Shown piece after piece: positions 1 to 7,463 of a stretch of DNA of 17,057 bases. Both the position numbers and the translations under genes were made by a program. The notes below the pieces were generated by a model. It had not been told where the DNA came from. It searched no databases and saw nothing but the letters and a program-made list of their open reading frames with translations. The DNA lies in contig CANRFK010000014.1 of the NCBI GenBank assembly GCA_947629875.1, positions 1 through 17,057 on the forward strand. The letters run 5' to 3'. Each line of letters starts with the position of its first letter. Within the stretch, counting starts at the first letter, position 1. This DNA comes from an uncultured Clostridia bacterium. Its GTDB lineage: Bacteria; Bacillota; Clostridia; Christensenellales; Borkfalkiaceae.

Positions 1-57
1 GAGGGCGCCGTCACGCGGGCGCGCGAAAAGGACAGGAGGCTCTCCGTTCAGGCATGA
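1..57 (+). CDS. C-terminal end of an upstream gene (partial, unidentified)
   Basis: The first frame is open from the window edge to a TGA at 55-57. It would encode an 18-residue basic tail ending in RRLSVQA. Its stop overlaps the start of the aminotransferase as ATGA, the usual signature of translational coupling, which is the main reason to believe the frame is coding. Too little is visible to name a family. In related Firmicutes a PatA-like aminotransferase is often preceded by an Lrp/AsnC-type regulator, but these residues neither support nor exclude that. Confidence 0.4.
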   Translation, partial: EGAVTRAREKDRRLSVQA

Positions 58-1229
58 GAGATTTTCTCACCGATGCGGCGCGCGGCTTGAAGCCGAGCGG
101 CATCCGCAAATATTTCGATATCGTGGAGCGCATGCCGGACGCCATTTCGTTAGGCGTGGGCGAGCCCGATTTCGTCACGCCGTGGGAGATCCGCAGCGCG
201 GGCGTGCGCGCCCTGCAACGGGGCTACACCCACTACACGGGCAACCGCGGCATGCAGGAGCTCCGCGCCCTCATCTCCCGCTACGAGGAGGAGCGCTTTC
301 ACGTGGATTGCCCCGCGGAGAACGTCATCGTCACGGTGGGGGCGAGCGAGGGCATCGATTTAGCCCTCCGTGCCACGTGCGATGCGGGCGACGGCGTGCT
401 CATTCCCGACCCCTCCTACGTCTCCTACGCGCCCATCGTGTCGCTGTGCGGCGGCGCAGCGCAGGCCATCTCATGCAGTGCGGAGAGCGGCTTCGTGGTG
501 ACGCCCGCGGCGCTGGAAAATGCGATAACGCCCCATTCCAAAATTCTCATTCTGACTTACCCCAACAACCCGACGGGCGCGGTCATGACGAGGGAAGAGC
601 TCGAAAAACTCGCCCCCATTATCCAAAAACACGACCTTCTCGTCATCTCCGATGAGATCTACGCCGAACTCACTTACGGCGGCGAACACGTCTCCATCGC
701 AACGCTTGACGGCATGCGGGAGCGCACGGTGGTTTTGGGCGGTTTTTCCAAGGCGTTCGCCATGACGGGCTGGCGCATCGGCTACACGAGCGCGCCCAAG
801 GCGCTCGATGCCGCCATGCTGAAAATTCACCAATACACGGCGCTGTGCGCGCCCGCCATTTCCCAGCACGCCGCCATCGCCGCGCTTGCGGGAGGTTTTG
901 AGAGCGGCTTTGCCTCGGTGGAAACGATGCGCTCCGAATACGACGGGCGGCGGCGGTTCCTCCTCAATGCCTTTTCCGAGGCGGGGCTCCCGTGTTTCGA
1001 GCCGCGCGGCGCGTTCTACGTCTTTCCCTCGGTGGAGCCCCTCGGCATGACGGGGGAGCAATTTGCGGAGCGGCTGCTCGAAGAGGAGCAGGTGGCTCTC
1101 GTCCCCGGGAGCGCATTCGGCGCGTGCGGGCAGTATCACGTGCGCTGTTCGTACGCGACGGGCATGCGGGAACTCACCGAGGCGGCGCGCCGCATTGCGC
1201 ATTTTGTCCAAAAGAATAGGAAAAAATGA
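54..1229 (+). CDS. PLP-dependent aminotransferase, class I/II (PatA/AspC-like)
   Basis: A 391-residue fold-type I aminotransferase of normal family length. It probably transfers the amino group of an amino acid such as aspartate, alanine or an aromatic to 2-oxoglutarate in the cytoplasm. Family landmarks are in order: the N-terminal SLGVGEPDF segment, YPNNPTGAV (substrate/PLP pocket), SDEIYAELTY (PLP ring Asp/Tyr), and SKAFAMTGWRIGY with the Schiff-base lysine at residue 233. A C-terminal HVRCSYA carries the carboxylate-binding arginine. The chosen ATG overlaps the previous stop (ATGA), and an AGGAGG lies at 34-39, rather far upstream at 14 nt. The closest B. subtilis analogue is PatA, but substrate specificity cannot be read from sequence. 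The family call is secure; the exact substrate is not. Confidence 0.93.
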   Translation: MRDFLTDAARGLKPSGIRKYFDIVERMPDAISLGVGEPDFVTPWEIRSAGVRALQRGYTHYTGNRGMQELRALISRYEEERFHVDCPAENVIVTVGASEGIDLALRATCDAGDGVLIPDPSYVSYAPIVSLCGGAAQAISCSAESGFVVTPAALENAITPHSKILILTYPNNPTGAVMTREELEKLAPIIQKHDLLVISDEIYAELTYGGEHVSIATLDGMRERTVVLGGFSKAFAMTGWRIGYTSAPKALDAAMLKIHQYTALCAPAISQHAAIAALAGGFESGFASVETMRSEYDGRRRFLLNAFSEAGLPCFEPRGAFYVFPSVEPLGMTGEQFAERLLEEEQVALVPGSAFGACGQYHVRCSYATGMRELTEAARRIAHFVQKNRKK

Positions 1230-1248
1230 GCGCGGGGCGCATTCCGAG

Positions 1249-1277
1249 TTGACAACACCGCACAAAAGCGGTATAAT
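1249..1277 (+). promoter_or_regulatory. Consensus sigma-A promoter for greA-lysS
   Basis: TTGACA at 1249-1254 and TATAAT at 1272-1277 with a 17-bp spacer. Both hexamers match the consensus fully. Transcription should start near 1284, just before the leader hairpin, giving a leader of about 90 nt before greA. Confidence 0.9.
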
Positions 1278-1288
1278 GCAGAGGATCG

Positions 1289-1326
1289 GAGACGCCGTGA
1301 TTTTCCGCTTCGGAAATCACGGTCTC
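1289..1326 (+). promoter_or_regulatory. Leader hairpin between promoter and greA
   Basis: GAGAC and CGTGATTT(T)CCG in the left arm pair with CGGAAATCACG and GTCTC in the right arm, around a short CTT-type loop and with small bulges. The hairpin begins a few bases after the predicted transcription start. It is followed by TCTCTTATTC, a poor U-tract, so it could be a weak attenuator or a 5' stabiliser. Confidence 0.6.
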
Positions 1327-1373
1327 TCTTATTCATGAAAAGTACGCGCTTCGGCGCGAGAAGAGGTGGAAAG

Positions 1374-1871
1374 ATGGCAGATACTTTTTACATGACGCAG
1401 GAGGAGAAGCGCAAGGCGGAGGAGCGCCTTGAATATCTCACGACCGTCAAACGCGCGGAGATCATCGAGCGCATCCAGGAGGCGCGCAGTCACGGGGATC
1501 TCTCCGAGAACGCCGAATATGATGCGGCGCGCAACGAGCAGGCCGCCAACGAGGGCGAAATCCTCGAACTCGGCTATCAGATCAAGAACGCGCAGATCAT
1601 CGAGGAGAGCGACGATAACTCCGTGGTGCATATCGGCTCCAAGGTCACCGTGCAGGAAGTGGAGAAGAAGGGCAACATGTACGTTGCCGCGGCGTACTCC
1701 GACGAGGAGACGTACACCATCATGGGCACGACGGGCGCCGACCCCATCCACAACATCATCTCCAACGAATCCCCCGTGGGGGCGTCCCTTCTCGGCAAGA
1801 AGAAGGGCGCGGTCGTCTCCGTGAAGGCGCCCGACGGCGAATACTATCTCAAAATTTTGGGCATCGACTGA
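1374..1871 (+). CDS. greA: Transcription elongation factor GreA
   Basis: A 165-residue GreA, close to the usual length of about 158. It binds the secondary channel of RNA polymerase and stimulates transcript cleavage to rescue backtracked complexes. The N-terminal coiled coil (roughly residues 1-80) carries the family signature ARSHGDLSENAEYDAARNEQ, whose acidic tip residues D and E reach the active site. The C-terminal FKBP-like domain includes SPVGASLLGKKKGAVV. The start at 1374 follows a GAGGTGG ribosome site by 4 nt; the in-frame ATG at 1335 lacks a ribosome site and adds residues not typical of GreA. It stands first in a two-gene unit with lysS, 7 nt downstream, a pairing common in Clostridia. 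Confidence 0.97.
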   Translation: MADTFYMTQEEKRKAEERLEYLTTVKRAEIIERIQEARSHGDLSENAEYDAARNEQAANEGEILELGYQIKNAQIIEESDDNSVVHIGSKVTVQEVEKKGNMYVAAAYSDEETYTIMGTTGADPIHNIISNESPVGASLLGKKKGAVVSVKAPDGEYYLKILGID

Positions 1872-1878
1872 TACAAGT

Positions 1879-3366
1879 ATGGAAGAAAACAGAACGGGCG
1901 GCGAGCAGGAGCTCTTCGAGCAGGCACAGGTGCGCCGCGAAAAACTTGCAAAGCTCACCGCAGAGGGGAAGAACCCCTATCTTAAAACCAAGTACCCCGT
2001 CACCGCGCGCTCCCGCGAGGTGAAGGAGAACTTCGCGGCGTTCGAGGGCAAAGAGGTGTGCATTGCGGGGCGGATGATGTCCCGCCGCATCATGGGAAAG
2101 GCCTCCTTTTCGCACCTTGCCGACCGCGACGGGCAGCTGCAAATTTACGTCACGCGGCAGGACGTGGGCGAGGAGGAGTACGCCTCGTACAAAAAGGACT
2201 ACGATATCGGCGATATCGTGGGCGTGAAGGGCTTCGTATTCAAGACGCAGACGGGCGAAGTCACCGTGCACGCGACTTCCATCGAGATGCTCACCAAGGC
2301 GCTCCTGCCCCTGCCCGAGAAGTACAACGGACTTCAGAATGTGGACATGAAGTACCGTTTGCGCCACCTCGACCTCATCATGAACGAGGATGTGAGGGAG
2401 ACGTTCTATAAGCGGGCGAAGGTGATCTCCGCCATCCGCGAATTTTTGGACGGCCGCGGCTTCTACGAGGCCGAGACGCCCATTCTGCTGCCCCTCGAGA
2501 TCGGCGCGGACGCCCGCCCCTTCAAGACGCACCACAACGCCCTCGACCTCGATATGTACCTCCGCATCGAGACGGAGCTGTACTTGAAGCGGCTCATCGT
2601 GGGCGGCTTCGAGAGGGTGTACGAGATGGGGCGCATCTTCCGCAACGAGGGCATGGACCAGAAGCACAACCCAGAGTTCACCACAGTGGAAATTTACGAG
2701 GCGTATGTCGATTTTCACGCGATGATGGATCTCGTGGAGGAGCTCTACCGCTTCGTCGCCGAGCGCGCCTGCGGGACGACGAAGGTGAACTATCAGGGCA
2801 CCGAGCTCGACTTCGGCCATTGGGAAAAACTCACCATGACCGAGGCGGTGAAGAAATATTCAGGCGTCGATTTTGCCGAGATCTCCTCCGACGAAGAGGC
2901 GCAGAAAATTGCCGACGAAAGGGGTGTGGAGCTCGAAAAGGGCAAGACGACCAAGGGGCACATCCTCGCCGCCTTCTTCGATGCGTTCGTCGAGGACAAA
3001 CTTATCCAGCCCACTTTCATCTATGAATATCCCGTGGAGATCTCGCCGCTCGCCAAGCGCAAGCCCGACGATCCCGCGATGACGGAGCGGTTTGAGTACT
3101 TCATGCTCGGCATGGAGATGGGCAACGCGTTCTCCGAACTCAACGACCCCATCGACCAGCGCCGCCGCATGGAGGCGCAGGCCGAACGCAAGCGCGCGCA
3201 GGGCGCCAATGCCGAAGTGGACGAGGACTTTTTGAATGCCCTCGAATACGGCATGCCTCCCACGGGCGGGTTGGGGCTCGGCGTCGACCGCCTCGTGATG
3301 CTGCTCACCGACAGTGCGAGCATCCGCGACGTGCTGTTGTTCCCCACCATGAAACCCAAGAAATAA
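1879..3366 (+). CDS. lysS: Lysyl-tRNA synthetase, class II
   Basis: A 495-residue class II LysRS that charges tRNA-Lys in the cytoplasm. The N-terminal OB-fold anticodon-binding domain occupies about residues 55-165 (GRMMSRRIMGKASFSHLADR). The class II catalytic core follows, with motif 1 around the EAETPILLP segment, motif 2 ERVYEMGRIFRNEG, and motif 3 GLGLGVDRLVMLLTD near the C terminus, followed by the typical IRDVLLFP end. Length and motifs are complete. The start lies 7 nt after the greA stop and has no recognisable ribosome site, so translation is probably coupled to greA. No T-box leader is visible upstream, so regulation appears to be through the shared greA promoter. Confidence 0.97.
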   Translation: MEENRTGGEQELFEQAQVRREKLAKLTAEGKNPYLKTKYPVTARSREVKENFAAFEGKEVCIAGRMMSRRIMGKASFSHLADRDGQLQIYVTRQDVGEEEYASYKKDYDIGDIVGVKGFVFKTQTGEVTVHATSIEMLTKALLPLPEKYNGLQNVDMKYRLRHLDLIMNEDVRETFYKRAKVISAIREFLDGRGFYEAETPILLPLEIGADARPFKTHHNALDLDMYLRIETELYLKRLIVGGFERVYEMGRIFRNEGMDQKHNPEFTTVEIYEAYVDFHAMMDLVEELYRFVAERACGTTKVNYQGTELDFGHWEKLTMTEAVKKYSGVDFAEISSDEEAQKIADERGVELEKGKTTKGHILAAFFDAFVEDKLIQPTFIYEYPVEISPLAKRKPDDPAMTERFEYFMLGMEMGNAFSELNDPIDQRRRMEAQAERKRAQGANAEVDEDFLNALEYGMPPTGGLGLGVDRLVMLLTDSASIRDVLLFPTMKPKK

Positions 3367-3372
3367 ACATTG

Positions 3373-3396
3373 CGGCGCGGAATTTTTTCCGCGCCG
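3373..3396 (+). promoter_or_regulatory. Perfect intergenic hairpin after lysS
   Basis: CGGCGCGGAA (3373-3382) pairs exactly with TTCCGCGCCG (3387-3396) around a TTTT loop, giving a 10-bp GC-rich stem 6 nt after the lysS stop. No U-tract follows; a ribosome site and GTG start come next. It may act as an mRNA-processing or stability element, or a weak terminator, between the greA-lysS unit and the next genes. Note that no promoter is obvious between it and the GTG at 3414. Confidence 0.6.
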
Positions 3397-3413
3397 AGAG
3401 ATAAGGAGAGAAA

Positions 3414-4367
3414 GTGGACGCACGGGTCACAAAACATCGCCTCGGGAACATGCTTTCCTACGATTGGCTGAAAATTTTGTGCGCGATCGCCGCGGCGATC
3501 GTGGGGCTCGTCCTGTTCTTTACGATGGTAAAGGTGCGCCCCGCGCGCGCCCAGAAGTTCATCGTTCATTTCTACGGCGAATACGGATACGGCGCGGATA
3601 TGGCGACCCTCTCCGATGCGCTCGATGAGCGCCTCTCGTACGACGTGCTCACCGTCCGCGCGGACAGTTTCGGCAGCGGCATGATGGACGGCGCCGCCTA
3701 TTCGGCGCGCCGCAGTTCGGGCGAGGGCTCCGTTGTCATCGTCTCGGACTATGCCGCCGAGGGCAAGGTTTCGTCGTTTGCCAATCTCGTCAAGATGGGG
3801 ATCGGCCGTGCGGCGGGAAGTTCGGACGAGACGCTCGGCATGTTCTACGCGGCGGATGAATACTTCGAGGGGCTCGAGAGCTACCTCGCCCGCTTCTTCG
3901 GCGAAAATTGGCGGGAGGCGCCCGTTCTCAACGAGAGCGAGGTGGAGGCGTGTTTCCGCGCCCGCAATGTGGACGGGCCCAACAACAAGAACCGCTACCG
4001 CACCGCAAAGCAGATCGCGGCGGGCATCGAGGATGAAAAGGCGCGGCTCACCGCGCTCCGCAGCGACTATCTCTACCTCCTCGGCCGCGGGCTGGGGCAG
4101 GACGACGGCCTGCTCCCCTTCGTCACCTATACTTCGGACGTGCGGGAATATAAGGCGGGGGTGAGCCTCGGAAAGCTCACGAACCTCTCCGACCTCGTGT
4201 ACTACAAGGATGCGGAGAAAAAGCCCATGCACGACAAGATGGTCTTTCTCATCTACAACAACGGCGGCGAACCCTACGAGGAGGGGAAGACCAACGACGG
4301 CCGCGGCGATTTGAAGTACGAGGCGGTCACCTGCCTCAAATATCTCGCCGAGCACTACGCGCCATGA
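3414..4367 (+). CDS. Uncharacterised membrane-anchored protein (317 aa)
   Basis: I do not recognise the family. The protein starts at a GTG preceded by AAGGAGA at a good distance. A short basic N-terminus leads into one hydrophobic segment at about residues 19-40 (LKILCAIAAAIVGLVLFF), followed by about 275 residues of mixed soluble sequence without cysteine clusters or repeats. The charge pattern predicts a cytoplasmic N-terminus and an extracytoplasmic C-terminal domain. There is no lipobox and no obvious catalytic motif. Its stop overlaps the start of the next gene as ATGA, so it is co-translated with the YaaO-like protein and holB. That stable position inside a housekeeping operon argues for a conserved lineage-specific role at the membrane, but none can be assigned from sequence. 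Confidence 0.85.
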   Translation: MDARVTKHRLGNMLSYDWLKILCAIAAAIVGLVLFFTMVKVRPARAQKFIVHFYGEYGYGADMATLSDALDERLSYDVLTVRADSFGSGMMDGAAYSARRSSGEGSVVIVSDYAAEGKVSSFANLVKMGIGRAAGSSDETLGMFYAADEYFEGLESYLARFFGENWREAPVLNESEVEACFRARNVDGPNNKNRYRTAKQIAAGIEDEKARLTALRSDYLYLLGRGLGQDDGLLPFVTYTSDVREYKAGVSLGKLTNLSDLVYYKDAEKKPMHDKMVFLIYNNGGEPYEEGKTNDGRGDLKYEAVTCLKYLAEHYAP

Positions 4368-5398
4368 CCTTGCACATTGCGGAAATGCTCCGCGCACAGA
4401 AAAGGCACATCTCCTTTCACACCCCGGGGCACAAGCGGGCGGGCGCGGATATCACGGAACTTCCGTATTCCGACTGCCTCGTCTCTCCAAAGGGCGTGCT
4501 CGCGGCGGCGGAGCGTGACGTCGCACGGATTTTGGGCGCCGCGCGCAGTTTCCTTCTGACGGACGGGAGCACGTGCGGCGTGTTTTCCATGGTGGACGCC
4601 ATGCGGGCGGGGGGCGTAAAAAAACTCGCCGTGCCCGCGTTTTCGCATCCCAGCGTGTTGCACGCGTGCGGCGCGCTCGGCGTCGAAATTGTGCCCGTTG
4701 TGCAGGAAACGGTGCGGGGGATCCCCGTCCAGCCCTCCGCGGAGGCCATGAAAACCGCCCTTGATGGGGCGGATGCGCTGCTTCTCACTTCCCCCGATTA
4801 CTACGGATTTTTCGCCCTCCTCGAAGAGGCGCGGCGGCTGTGCGACGAACAGAAAAAGCCGCTCGCGGTGGACGGCGCGCACGGGAGCCATCTGCACTTC
4901 ACCGAACACTACGCGGGAAAGTACGCCGATCTGTGGGTGGACGGCGTGCATAAGTCCCTCCCCGCGCTCACGCAGGGCGCCGTCGTCTCGGCGAATGCAA
5001 CGTGGGCGGACGCCCTTCAAAGCAGCGTCGTAAAATTCCGCACCACGTCGCCCTCCTATCCCATCATGGCGAGCGTGGAGTACGCCGTGAAGTTCCCCCG
5101 CAACGAGGAGATCGAATTGGCGGCGGAAGAGGCAAAACGTGACATGGGGGCGGAAAACAACGCCGATTGGACGAAAATTCTCGTGCCGTTTGCGGATACG
5201 GGGGCGGCAGAGCGGTTTTTGGAAGAACGCGGCGTATATCCCGAATTCAACGACGGAAACTATCTCATGTTCTATCTCTCGCCCTGCACCAAGGCGCGGG
5301 AGCTCAAAAAGCTCGTGCGGCTCGCGAAAGACTTGCCGCGGGCAGAGGTGGCGGAGGATGCGCCTGTTGGCGCCATTCCCATGTACGGAGAAGTATGA
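4364..5398 (+). CDS. Orn/Lys/Arg decarboxylase-fold PLP protein (YaaO-like), short form
   Basis: A 344-residue fold-type I PLP enzyme. Residues near the N-terminus read FHTPGHKRA, the signature of the basic amino acid decarboxylase family. LLTDGSTCGVFSMVDA (cofactor phosphate region), VDGAHGSHL (PLP ring contact) and VDGVHKSLPALTQ follow, with the Schiff-base lysine at residue 197. B. subtilis YaaO and related clostridial proteins are around 480 residues, so this one is markedly shorter, mainly in the C-terminal part. Gene order (directly before holB) matches the yaaO position in Bacillus. Its start overlaps the preceding stop and its stop overlaps the holB start, both as ATGA. Whether it still decarboxylates lysine or arginine is unknown. 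Confidence 0.88.
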   Translation: MTLHIAEMLRAQKRHISFHTPGHKRAGADITELPYSDCLVSPKGVLAAAERDVARILGAARSFLLTDGSTCGVFSMVDAMRAGGVKKLAVPAFSHPSVLHACGALGVEIVPVVQETVRGIPVQPSAEAMKTALDGADALLLTSPDYYGFFALLEEARRLCDEQKKPLAVDGAHGSHLHFTEHYAGKYADLWVDGVHKSLPALTQGAVVSANATWADALQSSVVKFRTTSPSYPIMASVEYAVKFPRNEEIELAAEEAKRDMGAENNADWTKILVPFADTGAAERFLEERGVYPEFNDGNYLMFYLSPCTKARELKKLVRLAKDLPRAEVAEDAPVGAIPMYGEV

Positions 5399-6333
5399 TA
5401 TCTCTTTTGCGGGAGACAAACGCATACAGACGGATGCAGGCGGACGCCGGGAGGGGCACATTGCCCCACGCGACGCTCGTCGTCTTTCCCGATGAAAAGC
5501 TCCTGCGCACCCTCTTGAAGGAGTGCGCCAAGGCGTTTTTCTCCGCGGCGGACGGCTCGCGTACGGCGCGGCTCATCGGCGAAGAGCACTTCTCGGACTG
5601 CCTCATCTTCCCCGAGGCGGGCGGCAAACTCAACGCCGAACTCGGCGGGCGCATCATCGACGAGAGCATTCTGCGCCCCGTGGAGGAGGGCAAAAAGCTG
5701 TTCGTTCTGGACGCCTTCCACACGGTGACGCCCCTCGTGCAGAACAAACTCTTAAAAGTCATCGAGGAGCCGCCCGAGGGCGTGTATTTCCTCATCGGCG
5801 CGACCAGCGAGCACCCCGTGCTCCCCACCATTCTGTCGCGCGCGATAAAGATTGCGGTGCCCCCCTTTGCGGAGGAACGCGTGGCGGCGGCGCTGGGGCG
5901 GGAACACGGCGGGGCTGCGGGCATCGAAGAGGCCGCGGCGGCGAGCGGCGGGCTGTATTCGGTTGCGGAGAGCCTGCTTCTCGATGGCGGCAAGGAGTTC
6001 CGCCTCGCGGAGGAATTTCTTTTGACCGACGAGCCCGAAAAATTTTGCAGGGCGCTCTCGGACAAGGAGGACAAGCGCGCGTTCTTTGCGGCGCTCATGC
6101 AGGTCTTACGCGATGCGATGATGATCGCAAACGGGCAGGCGCAGTTTGCCAAACGGCGGGGAGAGACGGCGCGCATCGCAAAACGCTACCCCGCAGGCGC
6201 ACTTTGGCGCGCCGTGGAACTTACGCAGGGCGCGGAGCGGGAGATCGGCTTCAATGCCAACTTTCCGCAGTGCGCGCTGGCGCTCGCCGTCGCCATCGGC
6301 AAGGAGAAGGAAGTATGGAAAAGGTTGTCATAA
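5395..6333 (+). CDS. holB: DNA polymerase III delta' subunit
   Basis: A 312-residue clamp-loader delta' subunit, part of the complex that loads the sliding clamp at replication forks. The best landmark is the AAA+ core segment KLFVLDAFHTVTPLVQNKLL followed by KVIEEPPEGVYFLIG and PTILSRAIKI. The N-terminal nucleotide-binding loop is degenerate, as usual for delta', and the zinc-binding cysteine cluster of many homologues is not present. The SRC motif reads SRA here. The ATG at 5395 overlaps the preceding stop and has GGAG 4 nt upstream; the open frame extends further back to 5167, but only across the preceding gene. The position between the YaaO-like gene and ricT supports the call. Confidence 0.92.
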   Translation: MISLLRETNAYRRMQADAGRGTLPHATLVVFPDEKLLRTLLKECAKAFFSAADGSRTARLIGEEHFSDCLIFPEAGGKLNAELGGRIIDESILRPVEEGKKLFVLDAFHTVTPLVQNKLLKVIEEPPEGVYFLIGATSEHPVLPTILSRAIKIAVPPFAEERVAAALGREHGGAAGIEEAAAASGGLYSVAESLLLDGGKEFRLAEEFLLTDEPEKFCRALSDKEDKRAFFAALMQVLRDAMMIANGQAQFAKRRGETARIAKRYPAGALWRAVELTQGAEREIGFNANFPQCALALAVAIGKEKEVWKRLS

Positions 6334-7169
6334 TCAAATTCAAGAACAGCAAGCCCTATTTTTTCAGCGCCAAACAGGAGCTAAAAAAGGGGCAGGGCGT
6401 CGTGGTGGAAACGTCGCACGGCGTGGAATACGGCATTGTCGTCGATCCCGCCTACGAGGCGAAGGAGAGTGAGATCACCCAGCCCTTGAAGCCCATTCTG
6501 CGCATTGCCAACGAGAAGGATCTTGCGATCGTCGCGGAGCACGAGGCGCGCCGCCCCGAGGCCATGCGCGTCTGCCGCGAGAAGATCGAGGCGCATAAGC
6601 TCAACATGAAGCTCATCGACTGCGAGTTTACCTTCGACGGGAGCAAGGTCATCTTCACGTTCACGGCGGAGAACCGCGTGGATTTCCGCGAACTCGTCAA
6701 GGATCTCGCCTCCTATTTCCACATCCGCATCGAACTCAAACAGGTGGGCGCGCGCGACGAGACGCGCATCCTCGGCGGCATTGCGCCGTGCGGCAGAGTG
6801 TGCTGCTGCGCGAGCTGTATGCCCGAGCTCAAAAAGGTCTCCATCAAGATGGCGAAAAACCAGGGGCTCTCCCTCAATCCCGGCAAAATTTCGGGGCTGT
6901 GCGGGCGGCTGATGTGCTGCCTCTCCTACGAGAACGACTACTACGCCGAGGCGTTCAAGAAGATGCCCAAGATGGGCTCCACCGTCGAGACGCCCGAGGG
7001 GAAGGGCGCGGTCATTTCCACGGACATGCTGAAAATGACGGTGCGCGTCAAGATAGAGAAAGAGGGCGCGCTCCTGTACCGCGATTTTCCCGTCAAGGAA
7101 ATCAAATTCGCCGGCGGCGCGGCGCAGGACGAGGACGACGACGGGGACGGCGACAAAATTTCAGAATAA
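6315..7169 (+). CDS. ricT: RicT (YaaT), PSP1-domain subunit of the Ric complex
   Basis: A 284-residue PSP1-domain protein. In B. subtilis RicT joins RicA and RicF in an Fe-S-containing complex that works with RNase Y in mRNA maturation and affects sporulation and competence. The PSP1 core spans roughly residues 60-145. The cysteine-rich block follows: Cys159, Cys163-165 and Cys168 in CGRVCCCASC, then Cys196, Cys201 and Cys202 in CGRLMCC, the expected iron-sulfur ligands. The C-terminus ends in an acidic tail (DEDDDGDGD). AAGGAG at 6301-6306 sets the ATG, which overlaps the end of holB by 19 bp. The ricA and ricF partners are not in this window. Confidence 0.95.
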   Translation: MEKVVIIKFKNSKPYFFSAKQELKKGQGVVVETSHGVEYGIVVDPAYEAKESEITQPLKPILRIANEKDLAIVAEHEARRPEAMRVCREKIEAHKLNMKLIDCEFTFDGSKVIFTFTAENRVDFRELVKDLASYFHIRIELKQVGARDETRILGGIAPCGRVCCCASCMPELKKVSIKMAKNQGLSLNPGKISGLCGRLMCCLSYENDYYAEAFKKMPKMGSTVETPEGKGAVISTDMLKMTVRVKIEKEGALLYRDFPVKEIKFAGGAAQDEDDDGDGDKISE

Positions 7170-7181
7170 TCAAAAAAGTAC

Positions 7182-7210
7182 TTTACGAACTGACAAAGAT
7201 GTGATATAAT
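7182..7210 (+). promoter_or_regulatory. Extended -10 promoter for the ferredoxin gene
   Basis: TTTACG at 7182-7187 (4 of 6 consensus) and TATAAT at 7205-7210 with a 17-bp spacer. TG at 7202-7203 gives an extended -10 (TGATATAAT). It lies in the gap after ricT and 30 bp before the ferredoxin start. Confidence 0.8.
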
Positions 7211-7239
7211 ACGCATAAGATTTTAACGGAGGTCGAATT

Positions 7240-7410
7240 ATGGCTCACAAGATTTCGGATGCTTGCATTTCCTGCGGCGCGTGTGCGGATACCTGCCCTG
7301 TCGGCGCGATCGCACCCGGCGATACGACGTATGTCGTCGATCCCGACGCCTGCATCGACTGCGGCGCATGCGAGGACGGTTGCCCCGTCGGCGCGATCAC
7401 CGCGGAGTAA
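7240..7410 (+). CDS. 2[4Fe-4S] ferredoxin (56 aa)
   Basis: A small clostridial-type ferredoxin of 56 residues, the classic length. Two CxxCxxCxxxCP motifs are visible: CISCGACADTCP near residues 9-20 and CIDCGACEDGCP near residues 38-49, each followed by VGAI. Each motif binds one [4Fe-4S] cluster by exchanging its last cysteine with the other. It serves as a cytoplasmic one-electron carrier for low-potential reactions in anaerobes. GGAGG at 7228-7232 sits 7 nt before the ATG. It has its own promoter and a strong terminator, so it is a single-gene unit inserted between ricT and the methyltransferase, where B. subtilis has yabA. Confidence 0.97.
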   Translation: MAHKISDACISCGACADTCPVGAIAPGDTTYVVDPDACIDCGACEDGCPVGAITAE

Positions 7411-7421
7411 GGTTCAACAAG

Positions 7422-7456
7422 AAAAGGCGCGGCTCAGGCTGCGCCTTTGCTTTTTT
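7422..7456 (+). terminator. Intrinsic terminator of the ferredoxin gene
   Basis: AAAGGCGC (7423-7430) pairs with GCGCCTTT (7441-7448), with the stem extended inward by GGC/GCT to a TCAG loop. Six T follow at 7451-7456. It ends only 7 nt before the next start codon. Confidence 0.9.
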
Positions 7457-7463
7457 ACGAAAA

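Noticed and set aside
5523..6314. N-terminal extension of the ricT frame
   Set aside because: It overlaps holB entirely and has antisense-like Arg/Gly-rich composition; the conserved RicT sequence starts at 6315 after a ribosome site.
7190..7195. CTGACA as the -35 of the ferredoxin promoter
   Set aside because: It is only 9 bp from the TATAAT; TTTACG at 7182 has the proper 17-bp spacing.
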